Positions 6,222 through 13,549 of a stretch of 21,900 nucleotides of DNA are shown here, in pieces. A program made the translations under genes and the position numbers. Each line of letters starts with the position of its first letter. Position 1 is the stretch's first letter. The notes under the pieces are model-generated. The model was given only the letters and a program-made list of their open reading frames with translations. It was not told where the DNA came from and ran no database searches. Source of the stretch: SIG575 sp964474295 (GTDB taxonomy: Bacteria > Bacillota > Clostridia > Oscillospirales > Acutalibacteraceae); contig CAYYRN010000033.1 of NCBI GenBank assembly GCA_964474295.1, positions 1-21,900 on the forward strand. Reading direction: 5' to 3'.

Positions 6222-9200
6222 TCACTTTTTCGTCAATGCCTTTTGTGCGGAGGACAGCATCAGCTTAATTCTGTTAAGCTGATTGACTTCGGACGCACCG
6301 GGGTCATAGTCCACGGCAACGATATTCGACTGAGGATAAGCTTTTTTCATCGCCTTAACAACGCCCTTTCCCACAACGTGATTGGGCAGGCAGGCAAAAG
6401 GCTGAATACAAACAATATTCGGCACTCCCGTTGTTATAAGCTCTGCCATTTCTCCCGTGAGGAACCAACCCTCGCCGTACTGGTTACCGATTGAAAGGAA
6501 CGGCTTTGCAAGCTTTGCAACCTGTTCAATCGGCATGGGAGCTTCAAAACGTTTGCTCTTTTCAAGGGCATCAAACGCAGGCTTTCTCAAAAGCCTTATC
6601 GCTTTTATTCCGAGCCTTGAAATAAAATCGGATTTTGTTCCCAAGAATTTATGAGTATAAGTTCCGTTATACAAGCAGTAGTTCATAAAATCCATAAGGT
6701 CTGGGACGACTGCCTGTGCGCCCTCCCTTTCGAGTAGCTCAACTAAGTGATTATTAGCAAGCGGCATATATTTTACAAGTATTTCACCGACTATTCCCAC
6801 TTTGGGTTTTTTCAGCGTTTCGTCTATCGGAAGATTATCGAAATCTTCCACAATTCCCCTGCAAACCTTTCCGTAAGTCCACTTGCTTTTTGAATCAACA
6901 AGGCTTTCTATTGCAATATCACGCCATTTTTTATGCAGGGCATTTGCACTGCCCGGTATTTTTTCGTAAGGACGAACTCTGTAAAGACACCGCATAAACA
7001 AATCGCCGTAAACCAAGCTTTCAACAGCTTTAAGCAAAAGCGGAAGTGTCGGAGAAAAACCGCTGTTCTTTTCGATTCCCTGAGCGCTGAGGGAAATTAC
7101 GGGGATGTGCGACAAGCCCGCTTTGTCAAGCGCCCTTCTGATAAATCCGACATAGTTGCTCGCTCTGCAACAGCCGCCTGTCTGCGACATCATAATCGCA
7201 AGCTTATTTGTATCATAACGTCCCGAAAGCACAGCCTCCATAATTTGACCTACAACGGTAATCGACGGGAAGCACGCATCGTTATTGACATATTTAAGTC
7301 CCGTGTCTATTGCCGTTCTGTTGTCATTGTCGAGAATGACCATATTGTAGCCGTATTTTCTGAAAACGGGTTCGAGAACATCAAAATGTATCGGGCTCAT
7401 CTGCGGAGCAAGAATCGTGTAACCGTCTTTACGCATTTTATCCGTAAATTCCGTTCTGTGATATCCCTGCTTGTTGGGTTTCGGATGTATTCCCTGCTCC
7501 CGACGCATTTGCATAGCGGCAAGCAAGCTTCTGATTCTTATGCGGATTGCACCGAGGTTGTTAACCTCATCTATTTTAAGCACGGTATAAAGCTTGTTGT
7601 TTTTTTCGAGAATTTCGTTTACCTGATCCGTCGTTACCGCATCAAGTCCGCAGCCGAAGGAGTTGAGCTGAACCAGCTCCAGGTTTTCCTTTTCACTTAC
7701 AAATTCCGCAGCGTTGTAAAGCCTTGAATGATAAACCCACTGGTCAAGCACACGCAAAGGACGTGACGGATTTTCCACAAGCGGAAGACTGTCTTCCGTA
7801 AAAACATAAAGCCCGTAAGAAGCAATAAGGTCGGGGATTCCGTGGTTTATTTCGGGGTCTATATGATAAGGTCTGCCTGCAAGCACAATGCCGTTTGCAC
7901 CCTCACGCTCCATTTTTTCAAGCGTTTCGGCACCTTTCTTTCTGATATCCTCTTTTGCCCTTTGCTGTTCGTTCCAAGCGGCTTTCACAGCACTTCTTAC
8001 CTCATCCTCGTCTATTCCCCACTCCTCACGGCAAAGTCTGACAAGTCTGTCCGCTGCGATTTTTTCGTTTGTAAAAGCCATAAACGGACGAATGTAACGC
8101 ACGTCACCGTTTGTAACGGCTTCGACATTGTTTTTTAGATTTTCGGCATAGGACACAACCATAGGACAGTTATAGTGATTTTGTGCCGTCTCGGTTTCCT
8201 GATGCTCATAGAAAACGCAAGGATGGAAAATTGTTTTTACGCCGTGGTTTACAAGCCACTGAACATGGCCGTGGGCAAGCTTAGCGGGATAACACTCCGA
8301 TTCAGAGGGAATGGATTCCATACCCAGCTCGTATATTTTCCTTTCCGAAAAAGGAGAAAGGACTATACCGAATTTAAGCTCCTTGAAGAATGTTGCCCAG
8401 AAAGGATAATTCTCGTAAATATTAAGAACTCTCGGTATTCCGACCGTTCCCCTTTCGGGATTTTCGAGAACCTCGTAGTCAAAAAGTCTTTTTTGCTTAT
8501 ATGCCATGAGGTTTTCGCCTTTTTTGACGTTTGCCTCGCCGCCGAGACCTTTTTCACAGCGGTTTCCCGTGATATGGCGTTTTCCGTTCGGGAAAATGTT
8601 GACCGTAAGCATACAGTTGTTTGAGCAACCCTTACAGTGTGTGGTTTTGGTTGTGTATGTAAGAGAGCTTATTTCTTCGGTAGACAACATCTGCGTCGGC
8701 TGACCGTGATAGTGGTTTTTGGCAATTAAAGCCGCACCGAAAGCTCCCATAATGCCCGAAATATCGGGGCATACAACCTGTATGCCGGCTATTTTTTCCA
8801 AAGCTCGCAAAACAGCTTTGTTGTAAAAAGTACCGCCCTGTACAACAATGTGCTTGCCGAGTTCCGAAGCATCTGTCAGCTTTATTACTTTATAGAGGGC
8901 ATTTTTTATAACGGAATAAGCAAGACCTGCGGAAATGTCGGAAACCTCCGCACCCTCTTTTTGTGCCTGCTTAACGTTTGAATTCATAAACACGGTACAT
9001 CTTGTACCCAAATCTACGGGATTTTTGGCAAACAATGCCTCATTTGCAAATTCCTCCGCAGTATATCCCAGAGAATTTGCGAAATTTTCAAGAAAGCTTC
9101 CGCAGCCTGAGGAACAAGCCTCATTCAAAAGCACGGTATCGACACAGCCGTTTCTCAACTTTATACATTTCATATCCTGACCGCCGATATCGAGAACGCA

Positions 9201-10442
9201 ATCAACATCCTTATCGAAAAATGCGGCGGCGGTGCAGTGGGCAACGGTTTCGACTTCGCCCTCATCAAGCGAAAAAGCGGATTTCAAAAGTGCCTCGCCG
9301 TATCCCGTTGAGCAGGAACGCACAATTTTTGCTTTGGGTGAAAGCTTTTTGCTCAAATCCTCAATTGCCTGCATAGAGGTTTTTATGGGATTGCCCTGAT
9401 TGTTGGCATAGAAAGAATGTAAAAGTTCGCCATTCGAACCGATCAATGCCATTTTTGTCGTTGTTGAGCCTGCGTCTATTCCCAAGAAGCAGTCACCCTC
9501 ATATTCGGACAAATCAACTTTTGTCACAACAGCCTTTTTGTGACGCTCGCAAAACGAATCATACTCATCACTGTTTTCAAAAAGTGCGGGAAGTCGTGGC
9601 ATCTCGAACGATACACGAACGCCTTTTTCCAAGCGTGAAATCAAATCGTCTATCGGCAAGGGCTGAGTATTTTCACTTTCAAGGGCTGCACCCATTGCCG
9701 CAAAAAGATGAGAATTTTCGGGGTCTACGGTAGTTTCGGGGGTAAGCTTCAAGGTTCTGATAAATGCTTTTTTCAATTCGGTCATAAAGTGCAGAGGGCC
9801 GCCGAGAAAAGCCACCGTGCCTCTAATCGGTTTGCCGCAGGCAAGTCCCGAAATTGTCTGGTTGACAACCGCCTGAAAAATTGAAGCGGCAAGGTCTGCC
9901 TTTGTCGCACCCTCGTTTATAAGCGGCTGTATATCCGTTTTCGCAAACACACCGCATCTTGCCGCAATGGGATAAATTTGCTTATAATTCTTCGCTTGCT
10001 CGTTCAGTCCCTCGGCATCAGTCTGCAAAAGGCTCGCCATTTGGTCAATAAACGAACCTGTACCGCCGGCACAAACGCCGTTCATTCTTTCTTCAAGTCC
10101 GCCGTCAAAATAAATTATTTTTGCATCCTCACCGCCGAGTTCGATTGCCACATCTGTTTGCGGTGCTACTTTTTCAAGTGCCGTTGCAACCGCAACAACC
10201 TCCTGAACAAAGCCGATATCCATTGCCTTGCCGAGGTTTATGGCACCGGAGCCTGTAATTTTAATCCGCAAAGAACATTCTCCGAGTTTTTTGAGGGCAT
10301 CCTTTAACAATTCAACAAGCGTTGCCTGTGTTTGTGCGTGATGTCTGCGATACTCACCGAAGATGATATTTTCACATTCATCGAGTATCACAAGCTTAAC
10401 AGTTGTACTGCCGATATCAATTCCCGCTTTATATGTTTTCAT
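6222..10442 (-). CDS. Giant fusion: tandem CoA-dehydratase activase (BadF/BcrA type) plus 2-hydroxyacyl-CoA dehydratase-like module
   Basis: A 1406-residue protein of the ATP-driven electron-transfer family that includes HgdC/HgdAB of 2-hydroxyglutaryl-CoA dehydratase. Two ASKHA ATPase modules occur in tandem. Module 1 (about 5-265) has GIDIGSTT, ELGGEDAK, Cys124 in CAGGTGSF and Cys163 in ARCGVFAK. Module 2 (about 318-580) has GIDAGSTTTK, DIGGQDMK, Cys443/Cys447 in NEACSSGCG and Cys482 in TRCTVF. A four-cysteine knot follows (C603, C606, C610, C629). Residues about 645 to the end are HgdB-like, with cysteine motifs SECYPAK, IFHPC, YNCPMV, NDACFPS and GGCCRASNY. HgdC is a homodimer sharing one [4Fe-4S] cluster through two such cysteines per subunit, so here both halves may sit in one chain. 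The ATG at 10442 follows AAAGGG by 9 nt; upstream ATG 10451 and TTG 10490 are less likely. The substrate is unknown and no hydroxyacyl-CoA genes adjoin. Confidence 0.9.
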   Translation of the reverse strand: MKTYKAGIDIGSTTVKLVILDECENIIFGEYRRHHAQTQATLVELLKDALKKLGECSLRIKITGSGAINLGKAMDIGFVQEVVAVATALEKVAPQTDVAIELGGEDAKIIYFDGGLEERMNGVCAGGTGSFIDQMASLLQTDAEGLNEQAKNYKQIYPIAARCGVFAKTDIQPLINEGATKADLAASIFQAVVNQTISGLACGKPIRGTVAFLGGPLHFMTELKKAFIRTLKLTPETTVDPENSHLFAAMGAALESENTQPLPIDDLISRLEKGVRVSFEMPRLPALFENSDEYDSFCERHKKAVVTKVDLSEYEGDCFLGIDAGSTTTKMALIGSNGELLHSFYANNQGNPIKTSMQAIEDLSKKLSPKAKIVRSCSTGYGEALLKSAFSLDEGEVETVAHCTAAAFFDKDVDCVLDIGGQDMKCIKLRNGCVDTVLLNEACSSGCGSFLENFANSLGYTAEEFANEALFAKNPVDLGTRCTVFMNSNVKQAQKEGAEVSDISAGLAYSVIKNALYKVIKLTDASELGKHIVVQGGTFYNKAVLRALEKIAGIQVVCPDISGIMGAFGAALIAKNHYHGQPTQMLSTEEISSLTYTTKTTHCKGCSNNCMLTVNIFPNGKRHITGNRCEKGLGGEANVKKGENLMAYKQKRLFDYEVLENPERGTVGIPRVLNIYENYPFWATFFKELKFGIVLSPFSERKIYELGMESIPSESECYPAKLAHGHVQWLVNHGVKTIFHPCVFYEHQETETAQNHYNCPMVVSYAENLKNNVEAVTNGDVRYIRPFMAFTNEKIAADRLVRLCREEWGIDEDEVRSAVKAAWNEQQRAKEDIRKKGAETLEKMEREGANGIVLAGRPYHIDPEINHGIPDLIASYGLYVFTEDSLPLVENPSRPLRVLDQWVYHSRLYNAAEFVSEKENLELVQLNSFGCGLDAVTTDQVNEILEKNNKLYTVLKIDEVNNLGAIRIRIRSLLAAMQMRREQGIHPKPNKQGYHRTEFTDKMRKDGYTILAPQMSPIHFDVLEPVFRKYGYNMVILDNDNRTAIDTGLKYVNNDACFPSITVVGQIMEAVLSGRYDTNKLAIMMSQTGGCCRASNYVGFIRRALDKAGLSHIPVISLSAQGIEKNSGFSPTLPLLLKAVESLVYGDLFMRCLYRVRPYEKIPGSANALHKKWRDIAIESLVDSKSKWTYGKVCRGIVEDFDNLPIDETLKKPKVGIVGEILVKYMPLANNHLVELLEREGAQAVVPDLMDFMNYCLYNGTYTHKFLGTKSDFISRLGIKAIRLLRKPAFDALEKSKRFEAPMPIEQVAKLAKPFLSIGNQYGEGWFLTGEMAELITTGVPNIVCIQPFACLPNHVVGKGVVKAMKKAYPQSNIVAVDYDPGASEVNQLNRIKLMLSSAQKALTKK

Positions 10443-10502
10443 TTCATTCATCCCTTTGGTAAAATCCGTGTTCAAATCACACTTTCTCAATAACAGTTTT
10501 TT

Positions 10503-10531
10503 ATTATATCACTTTATAATTAAAAAGTCAT
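10503..10531 (-). promoter_or_regulatory. Extended -10 promoter of the activase/dehydratase gene
   Basis: On the minus strand TGATATAAT is an extended -10 element (TATAAT at 10508-10503), with a weak -35, ATGACT, 17 bp upstream. The leader to the ATG at 10442 would be about 55 nt. Confidence 0.55.
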
Positions 10532-10673
10532 AATCAAAATATTAAAAAATGTTAAATTTCGTAAAATTTTGTTTAAAAAACAAGCAGACCGGCAAAAACG
10601 GATTCGACGTCTCAAGCAAAATTCGACATACTTGACCGCTTTTCCGATATGCACAGTCTGATAAAATAAATGT
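10532..10673. other. Non-coding spacer with two Spo0A-box-like heptamers
   Basis: No gene or convincing terminator is visible. TTCGACG (10603-10609) and TTCGACA (10622-10628), 19 bp apart, match the complement of the Spo0A box TGTCGAA with one and no mismatches. Chance occurrence is quite possible. Confidence 0.25.
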
Positions 10674-12005
10674 TTACGATTCTATTCCGAACATAATGTA
10701 CATCGCAAACTCGTTTTTTCTTTCGTCATATTCCCAAACGCAGTCACCGCCGTATTTGTTGGAAATATTTTTGATGCTTCTTGTTCCGAGTCCGTGATAC
10801 TTTTTATCTTTCTTTGTTGTTTTCAGCACTCCGGCATCGGAAACAGGCTTTTTATCGCACGAATTGACACAGGTGAGGACATCGTGACCGTTTGAAAAGT
10901 TAATTGACAAATCAATAGTTCTTCCTCTTGAATGTTTTGCGGCTTCGAGAGCGTTATCCAAAATATTGCTCATCAGTGCCGTCAAATCGGTATCGTTTAT
11001 AAAAGACAGGTTTGATGTTTTGATATTTACATCGAACTCGATATTTTCCGTTTCGCAAAGAACTCTGTACTTGTTGACTATCAAGTCAAGCATTTTGTTA
11101 TTGGATGTCCCCACGGAGGAATACTTTTTCAAATCGCCGTAGATTTTTTCGATGTATTCATCAACCTCCGGATTTCCCGCCAGGCTTTTTATTACGGAAA
11201 GATGATTTTTCTCATCATGTACGAACGTTTTCATCTCCTCGTTTTGGTAATCGAGAACCCTGTAATACTCCTCATCTATTCTCATCTTTTCAAGCTCGGA
11301 GTTCAGGCGGTAAAGCTCGGCTTCCTTTTTTGCCGTTTGGTCATAAAGGAAATATGTTGCCACAATTGCCGCAAGAAAAAGTATGCAAACAGCCGCTATT
11401 GCTATGTTAAGCTGCGGGCTGAAAGTATAATTGTTCGACATAACCCAAAACAAGGTACAAACAAACATTGTACAAACGGGGTAAACCAAAAAGAACAACG
11501 GTGTTTTGCTTTTTACAACATTTTCGGTTGCTTCGTTTTTGCCGAAACGTCCTGTTTTTCCCTTGATATACAAATCTATGTGCGAAACAATTTGGCAAAC
11601 AACAAAATACAAAATTTTACTTGCAATCGCCATAAGAAAATACATTAAACTTGTGCTTTTGTAATTATGCAAATCTGTATCGAACACAAGTGCCACAACG
11701 TTCATTGAGAGAAATTCCGTTCCGACCATACCCGCATCCAAAATAACGGCAAAAATCACCGCAGCCATCCGATTACAGTCGAAAAAGTAACGGGCATATA
11801 TAAAAACTATCAAAAAAGAAGCAATAAAATTTACATACAGATTATCGAACAGTGCAAAAATACCGAAAGCCGCCGAAAAAAGCAGCGTGCCGAACAGTAT
11901 CGTTAGGGAAAGCTTTCGTTTCGGAGTGCAGCAGTTTAACAGCATCAGTGTTACACTTACCATTTCAATTGCATATGCCAAAGCAGATGTTAAGTAATAT
12001 GTCAT
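10674..12005 (-). CDS. agrC: AgrC-like sensor histidine kinase (GHKL type)
   Basis: A 443-residue membrane kinase. Residues 1 to about 222 hold six to seven hydrophobic helices forming the sensor, without a large extracellular domain, as in peptide-sensing AgrC kinases. A coiled coil follows at about 223-255. The phosphorylated histidine is His263 in FVHDEKNHL, matching the HDxxNHL pattern of the AgrC/SpoOB-like class. The ATPase domain has the N box SNILDNALEAA (346-356) and the G box HGLGTRSI (404-411). The start follows the response-regulator stop by 2 bp, so the pair is one transcript with the regulator first. Its place beside agrD and agrB makes the cyclic peptide the likely ligand; this is inferred from locus content. 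No terminator is evident after the stop. Confidence 0.88.
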   Translation of the reverse strand: MTYYLTSALAYAIEMVSVTLMLLNCCTPKRKLSLTILFGTLLFSAAFGIFALFDNLYVNFIASFLIVFIYARYFFDCNRMAAVIFAVILDAGMVGTEFLSMNVVALVFDTDLHNYKSTSLMYFLMAIASKILYFVVCQIVSHIDLYIKGKTGRFGKNEATENVVKSKTPLFFLVYPVCTMFVCTLFWVMSNNYTFSPQLNIAIAAVCILFLAAIVATYFLYDQTAKKEAELYRLNSELEKMRIDEEYYRVLDYQNEEMKTFVHDEKNHLSVIKSLAGNPEVDEYIEKIYGDLKKYSSVGTSNNKMLDLIVNKYRVLCETENIEFDVNIKTSNLSFINDTDLTALMSNILDNALEAAKHSRGRTIDLSINFSNGHDVLTCVNSCDKKPVSDAGVLKTTKKDKKYHGLGTRSIKNISNKYGGDCVWEYDERKNEFAMYIMFGIES

Positions 12006-12007
12006 AA

Positions 12008-12709
12008 TTATTTTCCGCCACTGTATTTTATAAAATATTTTCTGAACGTCGCCTGCGTTCTGTATGATATGGGAACCTCATACCTGTTGTCGAGGATAAC
12101 AATTTTCCTTGTATACTTCGTTATGTACTTGATATTGATTATAAAGCTTGTGTGAACCCTGTAAAAATATGTCGAAGCAAGCTTTTCGCTCCAAAAGCTC
12201 ATATTGCTTTCGGAAATGTACTCGCCTTTTGTTGTTACAACCCTTGTTGAATGGCCCTGAATTTCGACAAAAATAATGTCGTCGGTTTCCACCTTTACAA
12301 GCTGTTTTTGAGATTTCAGATAAAATTCAATTGACATATTATCGAGAAGGCTCAAAGCCTTTTCCAAGCCGTCGCAAAGCCTTTGCGGCTGAATCGGTTT
12401 TTTCAAGTATCTGAAAACGTTCAAATCCATTGCATCATCAAGGTATTGGTCATAGGATGTAATCACAAAAATCAGTATTTTGGGGTTTACCTCTTTGAGC
12501 TTTGTGGCAATTTGAGTTCCTTTAATTTCGCCCATTTCTATATCAAGAAAAGCCATATCGTAAAAATCACACTCATTTGCAAGCAAGGCTTTACAGTCCG
12601 TAAATATATCAAATTCCGCTTCCATTGCGTTTGACCTTAAACAAAATTCCACTTTTTGCTCTATATCATCTGCGTAAATTTTTTCATCATCACATATAAT
12701 TATTTTCAC
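12008..12709 (-). CDS. agrA: AgrA-like response regulator (receiver + LytTR)
   Basis: A 233-residue cytoplasmic DNA-binding regulator. The receiver (1 to about 120) has the acidic pair Asp7-Asp8, phosphoacceptor Asp56 in AFLDIEMG, the switch Thr/Ser in VITSYD and Lys in YLKKP. The LytTR domain (about 130-230) has QLVKVETDDIIFVE, the HSTRVVTTKGEY strand pair and FYRVHTSFIINIKYI. LytTR proteins bind direct repeats 21 bp apart, and such a repeat lies upstream of agrD. The start is the GTG at 12709, preceded by GGAGG with a 7-nt gap; an upstream in-frame TTG at 12739 lies before this ribosome site and is rejected. It is expected to be phosphorylated by the kinase encoded directly downstream. Confidence 0.92.
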   Translation of the reverse strand: MKIIICDDEKIYADDIEQKVEFCLRSNAMEAEFDIFTDCKALLANECDFYDMAFLDIEMGEIKGTQIATKLKEVNPKILIFVITSYDQYLDDAMDLNVFRYLKKPIQPQRLCDGLEKALSLLDNMSIEFYLKSQKQLVKVETDDIIFVEIQGHSTRVVTTKGEYISESNMSFWSEKLASTYFYRVHTSFIINIKYITKYTRKIVILDNRYEVPISYRTQATFRKYFIKYSGGK

Positions 12710-12745
12710 CGAAAGTCCTCCGAAAATAAAAACATTCAAGCAATA

Positions 12746-12791
12746 AATCAGCGTACAAATCTTACACTTACCGAAGCTTTGTACACTGATT
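12746..12791 (-). promoter_or_regulatory. Long inverted repeat in the agrA leader
   Basis: Arms 12746-12759 and 12778-12791 are 14 bp each and complementary at 13 of 14 positions, with an 18-bp spacer (centres 32 bp apart). It lies just downstream of the predicted start near 12796. It may be an operator for a dimer or an RNA hairpin in the leader. The TTTGTAC half-site resembles the TTGTGC repeats before agrD, so autoregulation by the LytTR protein is possible. Confidence 0.55.
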
Positions 12792-12802
12792 AAATTTCTT
12801 CA

Positions 12803-12832
12803 AGTATATCACCAAACAGCCGATTTTGTCAA
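12803..12832 (-). promoter_or_regulatory. Promoter of the agrA-agrC pair
   Basis: A perfect TTGACA (12832-12827), 18-bp spacer and TATACT (12808-12803) on the minus strand. It overlaps the upstream spacer right at the end of the XRE gene, so the pair can be expressed separately from it. Confidence 0.65.
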
Positions 12833-12838
12833 ACCGTG

Positions 12839-13177
12839 TCAAATCCTGTCATCATCATTTCGATGAACGTAACAGTCAATCAATTTCCAAATTACTTTCT
12901 GTTCTTCGATTGTACATTCCGATATAAGGTCGATTATATTTTCCTGAATATTGTTTTTTACTATTCCCGACAAAAAGTAATCGCTGTTGCAATCGAGAAT
13001 TTCGCAAATTTTCAAGAAGCTGTTCAAACGGGGAAAGCTTTTTCCGTTTTCGATGTTGGATATTTGATTGTCCGAAACACCTATCGCTTCGGCAAGCTCC
13101 GACTGCTTTATACCGCACTGTTTTCTTCTTTGCATTATTCGAGAACCCAATACATTTTTCCTGTCCTGTTCCTTCAT
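12839..13177 (-). CDS. XRE-family helix-turn-helix regulator of the agr-like locus
   Basis: A 112-residue DNA-binding protein. Residues about 8-66 are a classical Cro/CI helix-turn-helix: LGSRIMQRRKQCGIKQSELA, then EAIGVSDNQISNIENGKSFP and FLKICEILD. A roughly 45-residue helical tail could serve for dimerisation. The ATG at 13177 follows GGGTGA by 5 nt; the frame extends to 13225 without a better ribosome site. It is divergent from agrD and upstream of agrA-agrC on the same strand, so it is well placed to repress or gate one or both units. A short palindrome, ATTTAC-TTA-GTAAAT at 13232-13246, in its upstream region is a possible self-operator. A role in this locus is inferred from position alone; no ligand-binding domain is seen. 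Confidence 0.87.
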   Translation of the reverse strand: MKEQDRKNVLGSRIMQRRKQCGIKQSELAEAIGVSDNQISNIENGKSFPRLNSFLKICEILDCNSDYFLSGIVKNNIQENIIDLISECTIEEQKVIWKLIDCYVHRNDDDRI

Positions 13178-13231
13178 AACAATCACCCGTTTAATGCTAA
13201 CATTTACAAATAATATTTTGAACAAAGTTTA

Positions 13232-13246
13232 ATTTACTTAGTAAAT
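13232..13246. promoter_or_regulatory. Short palindrome upstream of the XRE gene
   Basis: ATTTAC-TTA-GTAAAT, perfect 6-bp arms, about 55 bp before the XRE start. XRE proteins often bind such palindromes near their own promoter. No clear SigA promoter for this gene could be picked out in the AT-rich stretch. Confidence 0.3.
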
Positions 13247-13297
13247 ATAATTTGTTATATCCTTAATTTTTACCAAATATTAAGTGTAATTTTGTTT

Positions 13298-13324
13298 TTG
13301 TGCGATTTTGCATCAAAATTGTGC
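13298..13324 (+). promoter_or_regulatory. Candidate LytTR binding site upstream of agrD
   Basis: TTGTGC occurs at 13298-13303 and 13319-13324, exactly 21 bp apart, which is the direct-repeat period (9 bp plus 12 bp) bound by AgrA/ComE-type regulators. The second copy ends 16 bp before the agrD -35 box, a position suited to activation. An inverted repeat, ATTTTG-CAT-CAAAAT (13305-13319), lies between the copies. Confidence 0.5.
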
Positions 13325-13340
13325 AAAGTTGTTTTAGTTA

Positions 13341-13369
13341 TTGACTTGTACTTCCCACTATTTTAAAAT
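13341..13369 (+). promoter_or_regulatory. Promoter of agrD-agrB
   Basis: TTGACT (13341-13346), 17-bp spacer and TAAAAT (13364-13369). Transcription would start near 13376, about 24 nt before the agrD start. Confidence 0.75.
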
Positions 13370-13399
13370 AAAGATACCAAATTTAAGGGGGAAAAAATT

Positions 13400-13543
13400 A
13401 TGTCAAAAATTCAGGAAAAATTGGTTAAAGGTTTTATCGGTGCAACGGAAAAATCTTTAAAGCACAACGCAAACTCCACAACAAGCGGTTGGGCTTTCCA
13501 GCCTAAAACACCCGCCGCAATCGAAAAATTCAAGAAGCACTAA
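13400..13543 (+). CDS. agrD: AgrD-like autoinducer propeptide with serine in place of the ring cysteine
   Basis: A 47-residue peptide too short for most gene finders. GGGGG precedes the ATG by 8 nt. It has the three AgrD parts: an amphipathic, basic leader (1-25, e.g. KLVKGFIGATEKSLK), a ring segment, and a charged tail after a Pro-Lys-x-Pro motif (QPKTP, 34-38). The predicted ring is Ser29-Gly-Trp-Ala-Phe33, five residues and directly before QPKTP, as the cysteine rings are in other AgrD peptides. There is no cysteine in the peptide, so the bond would be an ester (lactone), as in the known serine-based signal of Staphylococcus intermedius. Ser26, Thr27 or Thr28 could also close a larger ring. 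AgrB-like peptidase follows after 6 bp, which supports the assignment. The peptide would be cut, cyclised, exported and sensed by the nearby kinase. Confidence 0.8.
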   Translation: MSKIQEKLVKGFIGATEKSLKHNANSTTSGWAFQPKTPAAIEKFKKH

Positions 13544-13549
13544 GCGGCT

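Noticed and set aside
6933..7727. Plus-strand frame of 264 codons
   Set aside because: It is antisense to the conserved dehydratase module, with no translation signals.
10443..10490. Longer start for the activase fusion (TTG 10490)
   Set aside because: No ribosome site precedes it and the activase fold starts at MKTYKAGIDIGSTT; ATG 10442 follows AAAGGG.
10561..10673. Terminator after the agrC-like gene
   Set aside because: Only short, weak pairings precede the T run near 10575; no convincing hairpin was found.
12710..12739. Longer response-regulator start at TTG 12739
   Set aside because: The strong GGAGG lies inside this extension and serves the GTG at 12709, where the receiver domain begins.
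13400..13543. Small peptide taken as a bacteriocin or lanthipeptide precursor
   Set aside because: There is no double-glycine leader, no cysteine and no lanthionine enzyme; the adjacent AgrB and the PKxP tail motif fit AgrD better.
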